From Carya illinoinensis (Eukaryota; Streptophyta; Magnoliopsida; Fagales; Juglandaceae): a stretch of 64,000 nt of DNA. Position numbers and translations under genes: made by a program. The notes under the pieces are model-generated. The model was given only the letters and a program-made list of their open reading frames with translations. It was not told where the DNA came from and searched no databases. Shown here piece after piece: positions 34,761 to 51,001 of the stretch. Position 1 is the first letter of the stretch, and each line of letters starts with the position of its first letter. The DNA is taken from contig NC_056759.1 in assembly GCF_018687715.1 (NCBI RefSeq), forward strand, positions 29,014,385 through 29,078,384. Reading direction: 5' to 3'.

Positions 34761-35439
34761 CCTGGCACAAAGAGACTAAAAAAAATTAACAAAAAAAAAA
34801 AAAGGTCAAGAAAGAACATCATAAATCGTAGCGGGCCCGTTCAGATTTCTGCTTCTTCTCATACTTTTGTCCGTCACCGTCATCAACAAGGCCATCTAAA
34901 GAGATCTACGTAGAGGGGGATGCAAAGGCTGCAAGAGGGGGGTGCGAAGGGGCCAAGGCATTACAATCTAATACAGTGCATCCACAAGATTGTTGTGGTA
35001 GAAAGTCTAGGTGTCATTACATTATTGGTGGGCTGTTATTTGACTAATATAAGCCCGATCTAAGGATTTCTCTTTAATATATATATATATATATATAACT
35101 AAAAATTACATTTAAGAAAATACATTATTTTTATGTTTTTCCTCAAACGAGATTGATATTGTGGAACATAACTCCAATTTAAAATAAAACTATCAATGAC
35201 AAAAATGCATGGCATACAATTTTTAAATAATTACCTCTTTGTTATTTGATCTTATCTCCGACACAACTTCAAATGACATTTTATGTCATTTTTATCTCAA
35301 GAAAACTTTGCTTTTTTTTTTTTACAAATTAATATAACATATCTAAAAGTGTTTTAGATATATAGTTACTAAACAAGAAATAACTTTTTAATAGTAGAGT
35401 TTATTTTTTAAAGTCTACAACTAAAAGCTCTAAAGCTAA
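34761..35439. other. Intergenic DNA left of MPK unit A
   Basis: No gene recognised. An (AT)n tract lies at about 35077-35098. Confidence 0.5.
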
Positions 35440-38181
35440 AAATTGTATTACCCACTGAAATTGTAAACATGCACTTAGGGATTGTAGTGAGAAATATATC
35501 TTATAACTTATAGTTTAAGTGATAACTTCTATTATTAAACAATTATTTATTATTTGATAATCTTATGTTTAAAACGCTTTTAAATATGTTATATTTTTTT
35601 AGAAACAAATTAAAAAAGTATTTTCTAAGATAGAAATGACGATCATTTGATTTTTTAAAAATTATAATCATATCTTTAAAAGTTTAAAAACTATAATTAT
35701 CTTAAAGTTGTATAGATATGTTTGTCCATTGACGGTCTTTTTAAAATTTGAATTACATTTCAAATTATTTGGACAAACACATTTGAGAAAAATCATAAAA
35801 ATTATCTTTTTCTTTAAATGTACTTTTTAGTTTATTTGATATTAAAAAGTACTTTAATATGTAACATTTAAACAATCTAATTTTTTCATTAAAGAGCTTT
35901 TAAGACTATTCAAATGCTTTTTAAGAATCCCAACGCAACTCCAAACAGACCTTTAGACTAACTAGGTATGATATTTAAATGAGAATATTACATATTGTAG
36001 GATTAATTTAAAGAAGAAAAACCCCCCACAGAAACAGAAAATCAGGGTTTTCTTCGGAAGCTGCTTGCTTCGTTGATTTATTATGTCGTTAGTATTCAAG
36101 GCAAAAGAAGAAAAGGAAGTCAAGAAAAGAAGCAGTACTGCTTAATACATCCCCTAATGCATATCACTAACAGCATATATTAATGCATATCCCCCAATGG
36201 CGTACATGGAAGGTGCGTCGTCCTCTCCACGAATTAGTAGCCAAGTTTTCGTGAAATAAGATTGTTTATAATAAAGCATTCAAAACCTTTGCCCCATTGT
36301 CTTGTACTTTTTTGTGAATTTCATCCGCACATGTTATTCTGAAGTCAGTGGAAGATGAAGCTTCCTCTGATTGCCATGCAGCCCTTTAATTATATACATA
36401 TATTAATGCATGACATTTTGATCAGCTGTTAAAAAAAGGTACTTTAAGTATGCTTTAAATATTTAAATCTATAAACTGACGTGGATTGATATAATACGTC
36501 AGATTATAAAATTATTTTTATTATAAAATAGATCTAACGAATTATATCAATTTATAAATTTATTTTATATCTTTTCAGCTGTTTCTTTATTGCCCATTGT
36601 TTGGTAATATCCCATTTTATAAGGATACTTGAAAAAGGAGCCAACCGAAATATATGGGAATTAAGCATGAAAACTCCGATCTCGGTGCGTGGACTCTGAC
36701 CCTTCCTTGCAGTTATAAAAATAAAGCAAAAAGTTTAGTACTTTTATTTTATATCGACAAGCAAGCTTATAAATGGATTCTTTATCGTTGATCAACAACC
36801 TATGTTTGAGCCAATAACACAATAGTATAAAAGTAACATTAAGCCCATATAAAACCTTTCTCTTTCCACCATGTTTATTTCAAGAAGTTTCGTTGACCAT
36901 TAAAAGTTCAAACGAAAAGAAATAAATAATATTTTTGTTCATCTTAAATTTTATTATCTTCAATCAAACTTGATGATGTGATACATTTTAAGCGACTACC
37001 GATTAAGTAATTGATAAGTAAAATCATTTGAAATACGCTACATCATTACGTGTGACTAAAGATAGTAAGTTCTACAACGCAGAACAGCTTACTAAAATGG
37101 AAATATTAGAATTTTTTTTTTTTTTTTTTTTTTGTAATTTTGGTAGCGTCTACTTCTAGTTCTAGGATAATTTGAAATTGAATGGCTTTCAATGGGCGCA
37201 AGCAGTTGCCTCGTATTCAAGAAGCATACTCGGAAGAAGTTAATGGATTTATGCTAAGCCCAGTTACATGGGCTTGTAACCCCAGTGCTATGCTTTTAAA
37301 GTTGTTTGGGCTTACAACTTTTGCGTTCACCGTTATGATGGGCTGAAATAAAATTAAAAAATTTGATGAGTCGTTGCGACGAGGTCATGGATCAAGTTTC
37401 ACTTAAAAACAAGTAATTTGAGATATAATTACAGGTTACGCAACCATAGTATATTTTTTATAAAAATAAAATAAAATTTATTATTAAAAAATTAATTTTT
37501 TTATACAAAATTCATATTTATTTTTTAATTTTTTAAAATAATTATAAATATCATTTTTCTTTAAAAAGACTTACAACTATGTTATTTTAATAGGTAATGA
37601 TGTTAAACAATGATCAAAACACCAAGGTGAATAGTTTCTCGCATATATGGGTCTGGGTACGTGCATTCAACAAGAGAATCATGTATTTTCATGATCATGA
37701 ATGCCTATGACAATTCAATTTTCTAGACGAAGAAAGGATAAGAACTCTTACTAAATCTATGATCATTGATGCATCTCGAGTTATAATATCTTTAGCTAAT
37801 CATGCCATACATTCATCATGAATTATACAAGAGCCGATATTCCTAGACTATACAACTAACGGCATCAACTATTTACAAGTTACAAGATGCTATGTCCAGT
37901 ACTTCAATTTAAAGAACTCAAACTAATGAATAATACCTCAAAACAAATCTCAGTGCAATCACAAAGTTTAAGATTGCACGTTTCCTATAGGAACATTAGA
38001 ATTAGCTCCAGAGAAGCATCGTAGAAAACACCGCGATCAAGGGAATGCTTTACGGTACCTACACGTGGGCAGAGGTAGCTTCAGGATGGTAAAGCAGCAT
38101 CTCATTCCACATCATCTTCCTAATCATCTTCTCCCCCAAATTTTTATCTATGTCGAGATTAATTGTGACTTGGACAGGAGA
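35440..38181 (-). repeat. MPK segment, unit A (truncated)
   Basis: First of three homologous segments. From AATTGTATTAC at 35440 it matches unit B from 43816, and from about 36655 it also matches unit C from about 49345. It keeps the downstream flank of the kinase gene and the end of its last exon, then stops at the LINE poly(T) at 38182. Exon 1, the intron and most of exon 2 are missing. A T-run lies at about 37111-37133. Confidence 0.88.
38059..38181 (-). pseudogene. MPK7-like gene fragment (last 40 codons), unit A
   Basis: Minus strand encodes [20 protein letters not shown]...[13 protein letters not shown] and the stop (38059-38061), matching the C-terminus of the intact unit C kinase. 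It is cut after CAGGAGA, where the LINE poly(A) tail begins. Substitutions relative to unit C include A to V, E to K and E to K. It cannot encode a kinase. Confidence 0.9.
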
Positions 38182-38284
38182 TTTTTTTTTTTTTTTTATG
38201 AGTAAAAGATACATATTATTGCTCAGAATAAGAAAGGCATGGTCCGTGTACATAATAAGTATATATAAGGTACCTAAGTACATT

Positions 38285-41200
38285 CTATGAGCGAGGAATT
38301 AAAGGCAAGAAATCATGGACATTATCTCCATTTAGTACAATAGCGGAAAACCAAATGAGTAAAGTGTGAAGAAAAAAATTCTTTAGTTCTGCCAGAGTGC
38401 ATTCCTTGTCTTCAAGGCAACGTGCATTTCTTTCCGACCAAACACACCACATGATACAAAGGGAAATCATCTTCCACACTGCTGCCACTTGTTGGCAGCC
38501 TTGTAACTTCCACCAATACCCCAACAGATCCACCACCCTCAAAGGCATAACCCAAGCAACGTCTACCCTTTGGAAAATCTCATCTCATAACTCCCTTGTA
38601 ACCTCAATGTAGTAGAAGGTGATCCATAGATTCTCCATTCTTTTTGCACATATAACACCAATCCATCACTACACACCCCCTCTTTCTCAAGTTATCCGTA
38701 GTCAAGATCTTCTCAAGTGTAGCGTTCCATACAAAGAAGGCTACTTTGGAGAGTACACGAGACCTTTAAATATTTTTCCAAGGGAATGGAGGATGATTTT
38801 GTGTGGTCAAAATTTTGTAGTACGCCTTTACAGTAAATTTCTTATGATTATTATACCTCCACTTCACACGATCACACTATTCCATAGGAGTCCCCATGGA
38901 ATATAGGAGGCTGAGAAAATCTAATACAAAAGAAAATTCTCAATCATGAAAGTCTCTGTTGAAGAGAACATCCCACTAAGGAGTGCCATAATAGAGAAAC
39001 CACATATCCACCACTGAAGCCTCCCTATTAGCAGCAATACGATAAAAATTCGGAAAAAACTCTTTCCAATACATGATCTCCACACCACACGCCCTACCAG
39101 AAACTGATTTTATTGCCTTCTCCAACAACAAATCGAATATGTTTCTCAAAACAAGACCACCCCCTCCTTATAAATTTCCACAAACCCACACCATATCCCC
39201 CTCTCCCTTCGTTGGAACACCAACCGCCCCAGGCAGCTCCATATCGAGCGATAATAATTTCTTTCCACAATGATTCCCCTTCCGAGTGATATCTCCATAA
39301 CCATTTCCCCAATAGAGTTTTACTAAAATTTCTCAAGTCACACACTCCCTGTACGACTGGAGCACAAACTATCTTTCATCCAACCAGATAGAATTTCTTC
39401 TCTTCCTCCATGCCCCTCCATAGGAATGCCCTAAAGATTTTCTCAATTTTGTTCCCCACCCCTACCGACAAAGGAAACAGTGATAAAAAATAAGTGGGAA
39501 GGTTCATAAGGGTGCTCTTAATAAGAGTAAGTCGACCTCCTTTCGATAAGTATACCCGTCACCAGCCAGCCAACTTATTCTCTATCTTCTCCAGTACCTC
39601 ATCTCAAATATGTCTAGCCTTAAAAGATGCTCCCAGCGGAAGGCCCAGATATTTCAAAGGAAAAGAGGACACCTGACAGTCCAAATAACTTACTAAGCTG
39701 TGTGTATTTGAAACCACAACCACCAGAACAATCTCAAACTTGCCAAGATTCACCTTGAGCCCCGACACTGCTTCAAAGCAAAGTAACAGTGCTCGTAGAG
39801 TTTGAATCTGTTCCCTATTCGCTTCACAGAAGAGTAGGGTATCGTCTACAAATAATAGATAAGAAATCATTACCGTGCCATTACCCACCTTGAAGTCAAA
39901 TAAGAACCCTCCATCAACAACGGCCTGTACCATCTGACTAAGAGCCTCCATAGCTAGAACAAATAAAAGAGGAGATAGAGGGTCTCATTGCCGCAAACCA
40001 CGAGAACTATCAAAAAAACCAACAGGTGTACCATTAACTAGAACTGAAAACAGAGCTGTTGAAATGCAGTGCACATCCGAGCATCCACCTATCGCCAAAA
40101 CCACACCTCCTAAGCATATATAAAAGGAAGTCCTAGTTCACGTGATTATAAGACTTCTCCATGAAAAGCTTGCACAATATACATGGTTCACCCTCCCTCA
40201 ATCTATGATCTAAGCACTCATTTGCAATGAGCACCGAGTCAATAATTTGTCTTCCACGAATAAAAGCGTTCTGAGGCTTGGAAATAATATGTTCCAGCAT
40301 CGGGCTTAGACAGTTAGCAAGAACCTTCGAAATAATCTTGTAAACTCCACTAATCAAGCTTATAGGGCGGAAATCCTCAATAATCGTAGCCCCGTGTCTC
40401 TTAGGGATGAGAGCGATGAACATAGCATTAAGAGATTTTTCAAACTTTTGAAAAGAATGGAATTCACTAAAGACTTGCATAACATCACATTTAACGATAT
40501 CCCAACAAGTTCGAAAGAACCCCATTGAAAAACCATCCGGCTCCGGCGCTTTATCCTTGGCCATAACATAGATGACCTTGTAAATCTCATCTTCCTCAAA
40601 CGGTCTCTCCAAGATATTCACATTATGAGGATCAATTGTTTTAAAGGACAGAGTGTCAGGCTTTGGCCTCCAACCAGTCGATTCTGAGAGAAGGCACTCG
40701 TAATAGTTCACAGCGTGGTTTTCTAGATCAAGAGGAGATAGCACCTGATTAACTGAGTGTAGTGACTCAATAGTGTTACTGCGCCATTGTGAGTTAGCCA
40801 CTTTGTGAAAGTACTTCATGCACTTGTCGCGTTCTTTCAACCAAAGGGCCCTGAATTTTTGATGCCAAGAAATCTCCCCTGACAACAAGACCCTCTCCAA
40901 ATTTGCCAAAATCATGCCCTTTCTCATAAGTATCTCCTCCAAAGTATCTCTCATTAGTTCCCTCCTCTCTAGTTCTTGCAATTCCTCCAAGAGTGTAGAC
41001 TTCTGATCGTCGATGTGTCCAAAAAATTCCAAGTTCCACTTCTTCAGGTCTTGTTTCAGAGCCTTCAACTTACCTGCAAGAGTAAAACTTAGAGTGCCAG
41101 TAAACTGATACGAGGACCACCAAGTACGAACCATCTCTACAAACCCATCCGCTGCAAGCCACATGTTTTCAAACTTGAAGTATCGATGACCACTATGAAT

Positions 41201-41897
41201 GCCCCCACAATCTAATAGGATAGGAAAATGATTTGAACTTACACGAGCTAGTCGTTTTTGACATACCTCCGAATAATGGGCTTCCCACGAAAGAGATACA
41301 AGAAATCTATCCAGTTTTGACCAAACCCAACCATTAGACCATAAACTCGCCCCCTATCAGGGAAAGATCCATTAGATCTAGCTCAAAGATGAACTCGGAG
41401 AACTCCTCCATGGCTATAGAATTCTGAAGATGCCTTGTCGCTCACTAGGGAAATGAGTAGTGTTGAAATCCCTCCCCTCATACACTACGATACATCCCAT
41501 AAAGAGTGTATACCAGCCAACTCTTCCCATAGCCTCCTCCTTTCCCTGTCCACATTCGGCTTGTAAGAGCCTACAAATGCTCATTCCCAGTCGTTGACCA
41601 CATTTTTGAAACGTGATGCTACCGAGTAATCACTGATACATTCCCCAATCACCTCAACCACTTTTTATCCCACATTAATAATACTCCGCCTGAAGCTCCC
41701 AAAGAGGCCAAATAGGCCCATCCCATGTACGAGTACCCCCATAAACTCCGCACGATTTTTCTATCAATGAAGCTTAGTTTAGTTTCTTGAAAACACACAG
41801 CATCCCCCTTCCACATCTGCAATAAAGATTTGATACGGAGGTATTTATTGCAATCATTAAGCCCCCACACATTCCAAGAAATGATCTTAGGCAGCAT
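38285..41897 (-). pseudogene. LINE ORF2 (endonuclease-reverse transcriptase), decayed
   Basis: Begins at 41895-41897 with [15 protein letters not shown] and an endonuclease signature ([20 protein letters not shown]). A region with many stops follows to about 41164, then an open stretch 41164-40133 with the RT N-terminal part ([52 protein letters not shown]). Farther on, 39951-39604 carries YLLFVDDTLLFCEAN, so the catalytic VDD is intact. The tail has GLWKFIRRGW and, at the C-terminus, IMWCVWSERNARCLEDKE (38548-38285). Frames change several times, so it is inactive. It would have copied its own RNA by target-primed reverse transcription. Confidence 0.88.
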
Positions 41898-41997
41898 GTA
41901 AGTCGAGAATGCCCCTCCCTTTCACTCTATCCCTACCGCCACTTCCCTCATTCGCATCATAATTAATGGAACAAGTTAGCATTTTAAGTTCCCTATT

Positions 41998-43728
41998 CTA
42001 CTTATTATCTGACTTCAATCGCCTATCTTCAATAGCCATAAGAAGAGCCAATTTATCTTCATCGCCTTCATACGAAATTCCAATAACAGCTTGTATCTCC
42101 TCCACCTTTTTGAAAACCCAGTTAGAAGGACATCTCTCATAATTGAATGTAGGTGGGATTGTGCCTAAAGGTGTTAGCACAGTCCCCTCCCCACCAGAAC
42201 AATTTTTATCAACCAGTGCCAGTTGAAGGGACACTGATTCTGGGTCTACACCACAAATTTGGATAGGCTCATCCCTGGGTTCCTCAACAATTTCAGAAGG
42301 CCTCCTTACATCAAGAAAATTGCATTCCCCCATCTTAATACCATCACTCCCCTCCATTTCTCGAGAGAAATCACCTAACGGCGGCCCCGAGACCCAAGAT
42401 CTACTCCCTGGTGTTTCATTTAGCGTCAAAGAGATGGCAAGGCCACCATCCACCTTAGTCGACCTAGTCTGTGGACTTTCTGGTGATAGAGTTGGCCTCT
42501 CATCACTTTGCATAGCAACAAATCTATCCTCTGTCCTTACCAGCGCACCATCCGGCACCCCTGGCCTCTCTGATAAAACTTCTGACACCCCTGTCCTCGC
42601 CAGCGAGCCCACCACCTTCAACGTTGACCCCTGACCCGTCACCGGTGGTTGGGGTTGAGGCCCATTAGACGTTGAAGGGGCATCGACTTTCAAAGATGAC
42701 CCGCTAGGTTTGATTGACGAACTGGGCTGAACAAATTGTTGGGCTTGGACCAGAGTCTGTTCCAGCTGGATCTAAGTGGTGTGTTAAGCCTGGGCCTAGA
42801 CCGGTGTCTAAATCGGCTAGATCTATATGAAGTGTTGAGCCTAGGCCTGGGCCATCTTCAACCTATCAGTGTTTGGGCTAATTGAAAGGCCTTCAACTTG
42901 ATTGAAGTGCATGCCATGAGGACCTTCGATGGGCCCTTTAGGCACAACTGTCACCAAGCCCTTCCCCTCAGCCTGAAACCCAATTTCTTCTAAACCCTCA
43001 TTATCCAGCTGAGACCCTTTTTCATGGCCCAACTCATCACAAGCACTTATCTCCACAATGCAATGTTTCAGCACTCCCATGTTCATCTGCAAGGTCCCCA
43101 CTTGTTTATCCATCTTAGCCAACGCATGCAATACATTTTCCATATTAAGCCCCGACACCCTCCTGTCGTTCTTTCCACAATTATGATTTTTCACCGAAGG
43201 AGAAGACTCATCTGTCCTCTCTACATGTTTTGGGGCCCGAGACAAAGCCTCTCTATACGAACAAGGGAGATGACCCTACGACAGAGGGAAGGACTAAGAC
43301 GATGAAGGCCACCATTGAGGGTTGCCTCTGTTTTTCCCTTCCAATATAGAGGAAGACACGGCGATTTCCTTCAATAATTCCCCAAAGTTCCTTCACCCTA
43401 CCCCCCTTCTCCCTTCCGGTATCACTAACATACCATGCCGCTTCCCTTGACCAAACTTCGATAAGGATAAGAAACTCCCATAGGAGTTACGCTGCCGCTA
43501 TAAGACCAGTACCTAAGAGCCATTGCGTCTCAATCTAATAAACTCTGAAGAACCCCTATAATCTAAAGCTTCCTGCACTGTGGCAGCCAACCAACCCATA
43601 GAATCTTGAGGTATGGAGATATGATTCATTGCACGACAACTACTCTCTGTGCATCTCCACCATTTATCATTTAACTTTTCAAACTCAAAGCACTTCTGCT
43701 CAACCAAATCATTTCTCGACATCCCCAT
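41998..43728 (-). pseudogene. LINE ORF1-like protein, decayed
   Basis: Upstream of ORF2 in the same orientation. The start at about 43728 reads MGMSRNDLVEQKCFEFEK, followed by WWRCTESSCRAMNHISIPQD. Blocks continue at 43245-42841 (NVLHALAKMDKQVGTLQMN, coiled-coil-like) and 42693-41998, ending SNWVFKKVEEIQAVIGISYE and a stop 100 bp before ORF2. Stops near 43513 and 43250 and in between break it. ORF1 proteins bind the LINE RNA; no enzymatic motif is expected. Confidence 0.7.
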
Positions 43729-45981
43729 CCCAACGTAACTACTCCTAATAGTGAAGCAAACTGGACTAAACACCACTAAACACAACCATCGTTGACATGA
43801 AGATGAAACCAGTGAAATTGTATTACACACTGCAATTGTAAACATGCACTTAGGGATTGTAGTGGGAAATATATCTTACAATTTTAAGGTTTATTACTTA
43901 TAGTTTAAGTAATAACTTCTATTATTAAACAATTATTTATTGTTTGATAATCTTATATTTAAAACACTTTCAACATATTATATTTTTTAAAAAAACAAAT
44001 TAAAAAAATATTTTCTGAGATAGAAATGACGATCATTTGATTTTTTAAAGATTATAACCATATTTTTAAAAGTTTGAAAGATATAATTATCTGAAAGTTG
44101 TATAGGTATTTGTGCCCATTGACAGTCTTTTTAAAATTTGAATTACATTTCGAATTATTTGGACAAACACATTTGAGGAAAAGCACAAAAATTATCTTTT
44201 TTCTTCAAATATACTTTTTAGCCTATTTGATATTAAAAAATACTTTAATATGTAACATCCAAACAATCTAATTTTTTTCATTAAAGAGTTTTTAAGACTA
44301 TTCAAATACTTTTTAAAACTCTTAATGCAACTCCAAACAGGCCTTTAGACTCACTAGGTATGAGATTTAAATGAGAATATTACATATTGTAGGATTAATT
44401 TAAAGAAGGAAAACCCCCCACAGAAAGAGAAAATCAGGGTTTTGTTCGGGAAATGCTTGCTTCATTGATTTATTATGTTGTTAGTATTCAAGGCAAAAGA
44501 AGAAAAGGAAGTCAAGAAAAGAAGCAGTACTGCTTATACATCCCCTAATGCATATCACTAACAACAGATATTAATGCATATCCCCCAATAGTGTACATGG
44601 AAGGTGCGTCGTCCTCTCCACGAATTAGTAGCCAAGTTTTCGTGAAATAAGATTGTAATAAAGCATTCAAAACCTTTGCCCCATCGTCTTGTACTTTTTG
44701 TGAATTTCATTCGCACATTTTATTCTGAAGTCAGTGGAAGATGAAGCTTCCTCTGATGGCCATGCAGCCCTTTAATTATATACATATATTAATGCATGAC
44801 ATTTTGATCAGCTGTAAAAAAGGCACTTTAAATATGTTTTAAATATTTAAATTTACAAACTCATATCGTTTGATAAAATTATATTTATTATAAAATAGAT
44901 CTAACGAAATTATATTAATTTATAGATTTATTTTATATCTACAAGAGTCTTCTCAGTTCTTTCTTTATTGCCTATTGTTTGGTAATATCTCCTTTTATAA
45001 GGATACTTTAAAAAAGAGCCAACCGAAATATATGGAAATTAAGCATGAAAAATTAAAAAATTTGGTGACTGGTTGGGACGAGGTCATGGATCAAGTTTGC
45101 TTTAAAAACAAGTAATTCTATATATAATTATGAATTGTACAAATATTACATATTTTTTATAAAAAAAATAATAAAATTCACATTAAAAGATTAATTTTTT
45201 TATATAGATCTCATTTTTTTTTTCTCAAAATAACTCCAAATATCATTTTTCTTTAAAAAGACCTACAACTATGTTATCTCAATAGGTAAAGATGTTATAC
45301 AAGTATCAACCTCTGGAATTCCCCACCTTTTCTCTTTATGAAGAAAAAAAATTAAAACATATTATTCGGTCGATAGTAATAAATATAATGCCCTCATGGC
45401 ACCTTTTAGAATTTGAACCCGCGACTTAATTTTGTTACCCATCTGAGGAAATATTAAAAAGAGTTTTAAAAAACTGCAAAACGAAAAGCTTTAAAAAAAC
45501 CTTCCACACCATCTTCCTAATGTCCCTATTCAAAGGATCAAAACACCAAGGTGAAGAGTTTCTCGCATGTATGAGCCTGGGTACATGCATTCAACAAGAG
45601 AATCATGTATTTTCATGATCATGAATGCCTATGACAATTCAATTTTCTAGAGGAAAAGAGGATAAGAACTCTTACTAAATCTATAATTATTGATGCATCT
45701 CGAGTTATAATATCTTTAGCCAATCATGCCATACATTCATCATGATTTATACAAGAGCCGATATTCCTAGACTACAATTAACGGCATCAACTATTTACAA
45801 GTTACAAGATGCCATGTCCAGTACTTCAATTTGAAGAACTCAAACTAATGAACAATACCTGAAAACAAAATCTCAGTGCAATCACAAAGTTTAAGATTGC
45901 ACGTTTCCTATAGGAACATTAGAATTAGCTCCAGAGAAGCATCATAGAAAACACCGCGATCAAGGGAATGCTTTACGGTAC

Positions 45982-48395
<2,414 letters not shown>

Positions 48396-49124
48396 TCCCA
48401 AATTACTCAGTAGCAATCTAACCACCAACAGCCTGTGATTAGTTCAACGAACAAAGAATGGAAATTGAGAATGCTGTTTATAGCTTTATAGATATGAGGA
48501 AGGGGTTTAGAATCGATTCTTACTTGCCGATTATATTTGGGTGGTGTTTCGAATTTCGATCTTTTTGGGTCGCCTTCTTTGCCGTATCGCTTTTCTCCGA
48601 CTTTCTTAAAACATTAAAAATTTTCGCCTTTTGCGTTATCCGACCCAGAAACTCATACGAGCCTTCGCACCATTCACGAAACCAGTGTTCCGACAATGAA
48701 GCTGGGAAGAATTCCACGCCCACGCTATACACGAGTCTCGGGCTCCTACAACAAATTCACCCACCCACCAATATCAGGTATTTCTCGTTGTTTCCTTCAA
48801 AAGTCTCAAAATCTGATAAAAGAGAAGGACTGACCTTAAAGAAATAATCCCGTGCTCTGAAGGAAAGAGATCGGATGGGTCTTAGGGATCAGGACAGGAG
48901 TTGCGAATCAACCGGAAACTTAGGGAGAGATCAAAGATGGGTATGGATTAGAAGAGCACGATTCAACACCGCCCGACACGGCTATGTATCGAGGAAACGG
49001 CGGCTAAGGATCTTTCTTTGCTTGTTTTGGGAAATATCAGTCACCCCTCTCTCTATATACATAACTTCTTGTTCTTCGATCGTCAACGTGAATGTTTCTG
49101 CATTTTTCCCATATCTGACGAGTC

Positions 49125-49155
<31 letters not shown>

Positions 49156-51001
49156 GATATGTATGAATGCGATATCATTTGTTAAGTGTGCCAAGAAAAT
49201 ATGAGTCTGTATACTAATCCAACTCTCGCTACACGTCTAATCAGATAGTCATGGAGATAAATACACAACATTTTTCTCAACTTATCGTCTAATTTACCAA
49301 CATAACTTTTTTTGAAATTATCAATTTTCGTACTCTTGGAGTGTGGGAATTAAGCTGCATGAAAACTCCGATCTCGGTGTGTGGAGTCAGCCCCCTCCTT
49401 GCTGTTATAAAAATAAAGCCAAAAGTTTGGTACTTCTGTTATTAACTGACGTGAGAGACTTTCACATTAGAGATATGTTTGGAATCTCGACAAACAAGCT
49501 AGATTCTTTATCGTTGATCGACAACCTATGTTTGAGCCAATAACACAATTGTATAAAAGGAACGTTAAACCCATATAAAACCTTTCCTTTTCCACCATAT
49601 ATTTATTTCAAGAAGTTTCATTGATCATATAAAAGTTTGAAGGAAAAGAAATGAATAATATTCTTGTTCATTTTAAATTTTGTTATCTTCACTCACACTT
49701 GATGATGTGATACATTTTAAGCGGCTACCATTTAAGTAATTGATAAATAAAATCATTTGAAATATGCTACATCATTACGTGTGACTAAAGATAGTCAATT
49801 CTACAATGTAGAGCAGCATTGCTAAAAGGGAAATATTAGAAAATTTTTTAATTTTGGTCTCTTCTGCTTCTAGTTCTAGGATAATTTGAAATTGAATGCC
49901 TTTTAGTTGGCGCAAGCACTCGTATTCAAGAAGCATATTCACTAGAAGTTCATGGATATATGCTAAGCCCAGTCACATGGGCTTGGGACCCCAGAGCTAT
50001 GCTTTTAAAGTTGTTTGGGCTTACAACTTTGTCACCCATATGACGGGCTGAAGCAAAATTAAAAAATTTGGTGAGTCGTTTAGATGAGGTCATTAATCAA
50101 GTTTGTCTTAAGAAAACAAGTAATCCTAGATATAATGATAGATTGTGCAAACACGTATATTTTTATAAAAAGAAGGTAAAAATTATTATTAAAAAATTAA
50201 TTTTTTCATCTAAATTTTATATTTATTCATTTTTTCTCAAAAAGACTGCAAATATCATTTTTTATTTAAAAAGAACTACAAGGATGTTATATCAATAGGT
50301 AAAGATGTTATACAAGGATGCTGAGTATCAACCTCTGGAATTCCCCACCTTTTCTTTTTATGAAGAAAAAAATTAAAACATATTATTCGGTCGATAGTAA
50401 TAAATATAATGCTCTCATGGCACTTTTTAGAATTTGAACCCACAACTTAATTTTGTTACCCATCTGAGGAAACATTGGAAAGAGTTTTAAAAAACTGCAA
50501 AACGAAAAGCTTTAAAATACCTTCCACACCATCTTCCTAATGTTCCGATTCAAAGGATCAAAACACCAAGGTGAATAGTTTCTCGCATGTATCGGTCTGG
50601 GTACATGCATTCAACAAGAGAACCATGTATTTTCATGATCATGAATGCCTATGACAATTCAATTTTCTAGAGGAAGAGAGGATAAGAACTCTTACAAAAT
50701 CTATGATTATTGATGCATCTCGGAGTTATAATATCTTTAGCCAATCATGCCATACATCAACATGAATTATACAAGAGCCGATATTCCTAGACTGCAACTA
50801 ACGGCATCAACTATTTACAAGTTACAAGATGCCATGTCCCGTACTTCAATTTAAAGAACTCAAACTAATGAACAATACCTCAAAACAAAATCTCAGTGCA
50901 ATCAAAAAGTTTAAGATTGCACGTTTCCTATAGGAACATTAGAATTAGCTCCAGAGAAGCATCATAGAAAACACCGCGATCAAGGGAATGCTTTATGGTA
51001 C

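Larger units (their letters stand above)
38182..43814 (-). mobile_element. L1-type LINE, minus strand, degenerate
   Basis: Oriented right to left: ORF1 at about 41998-43728, ORF2 at 38285-41897, and a 16-base poly(A) (T-run 38182-38197) at its left end. The right boundary is placed where homology to unit A's left flank begins (43815-43816). I see no target-site duplication: the left flank is MPK coding sequence and the right flank is the edge of unit B. About 5.6 kb, so close to full length, but with many stops. Confidence 0.88.
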
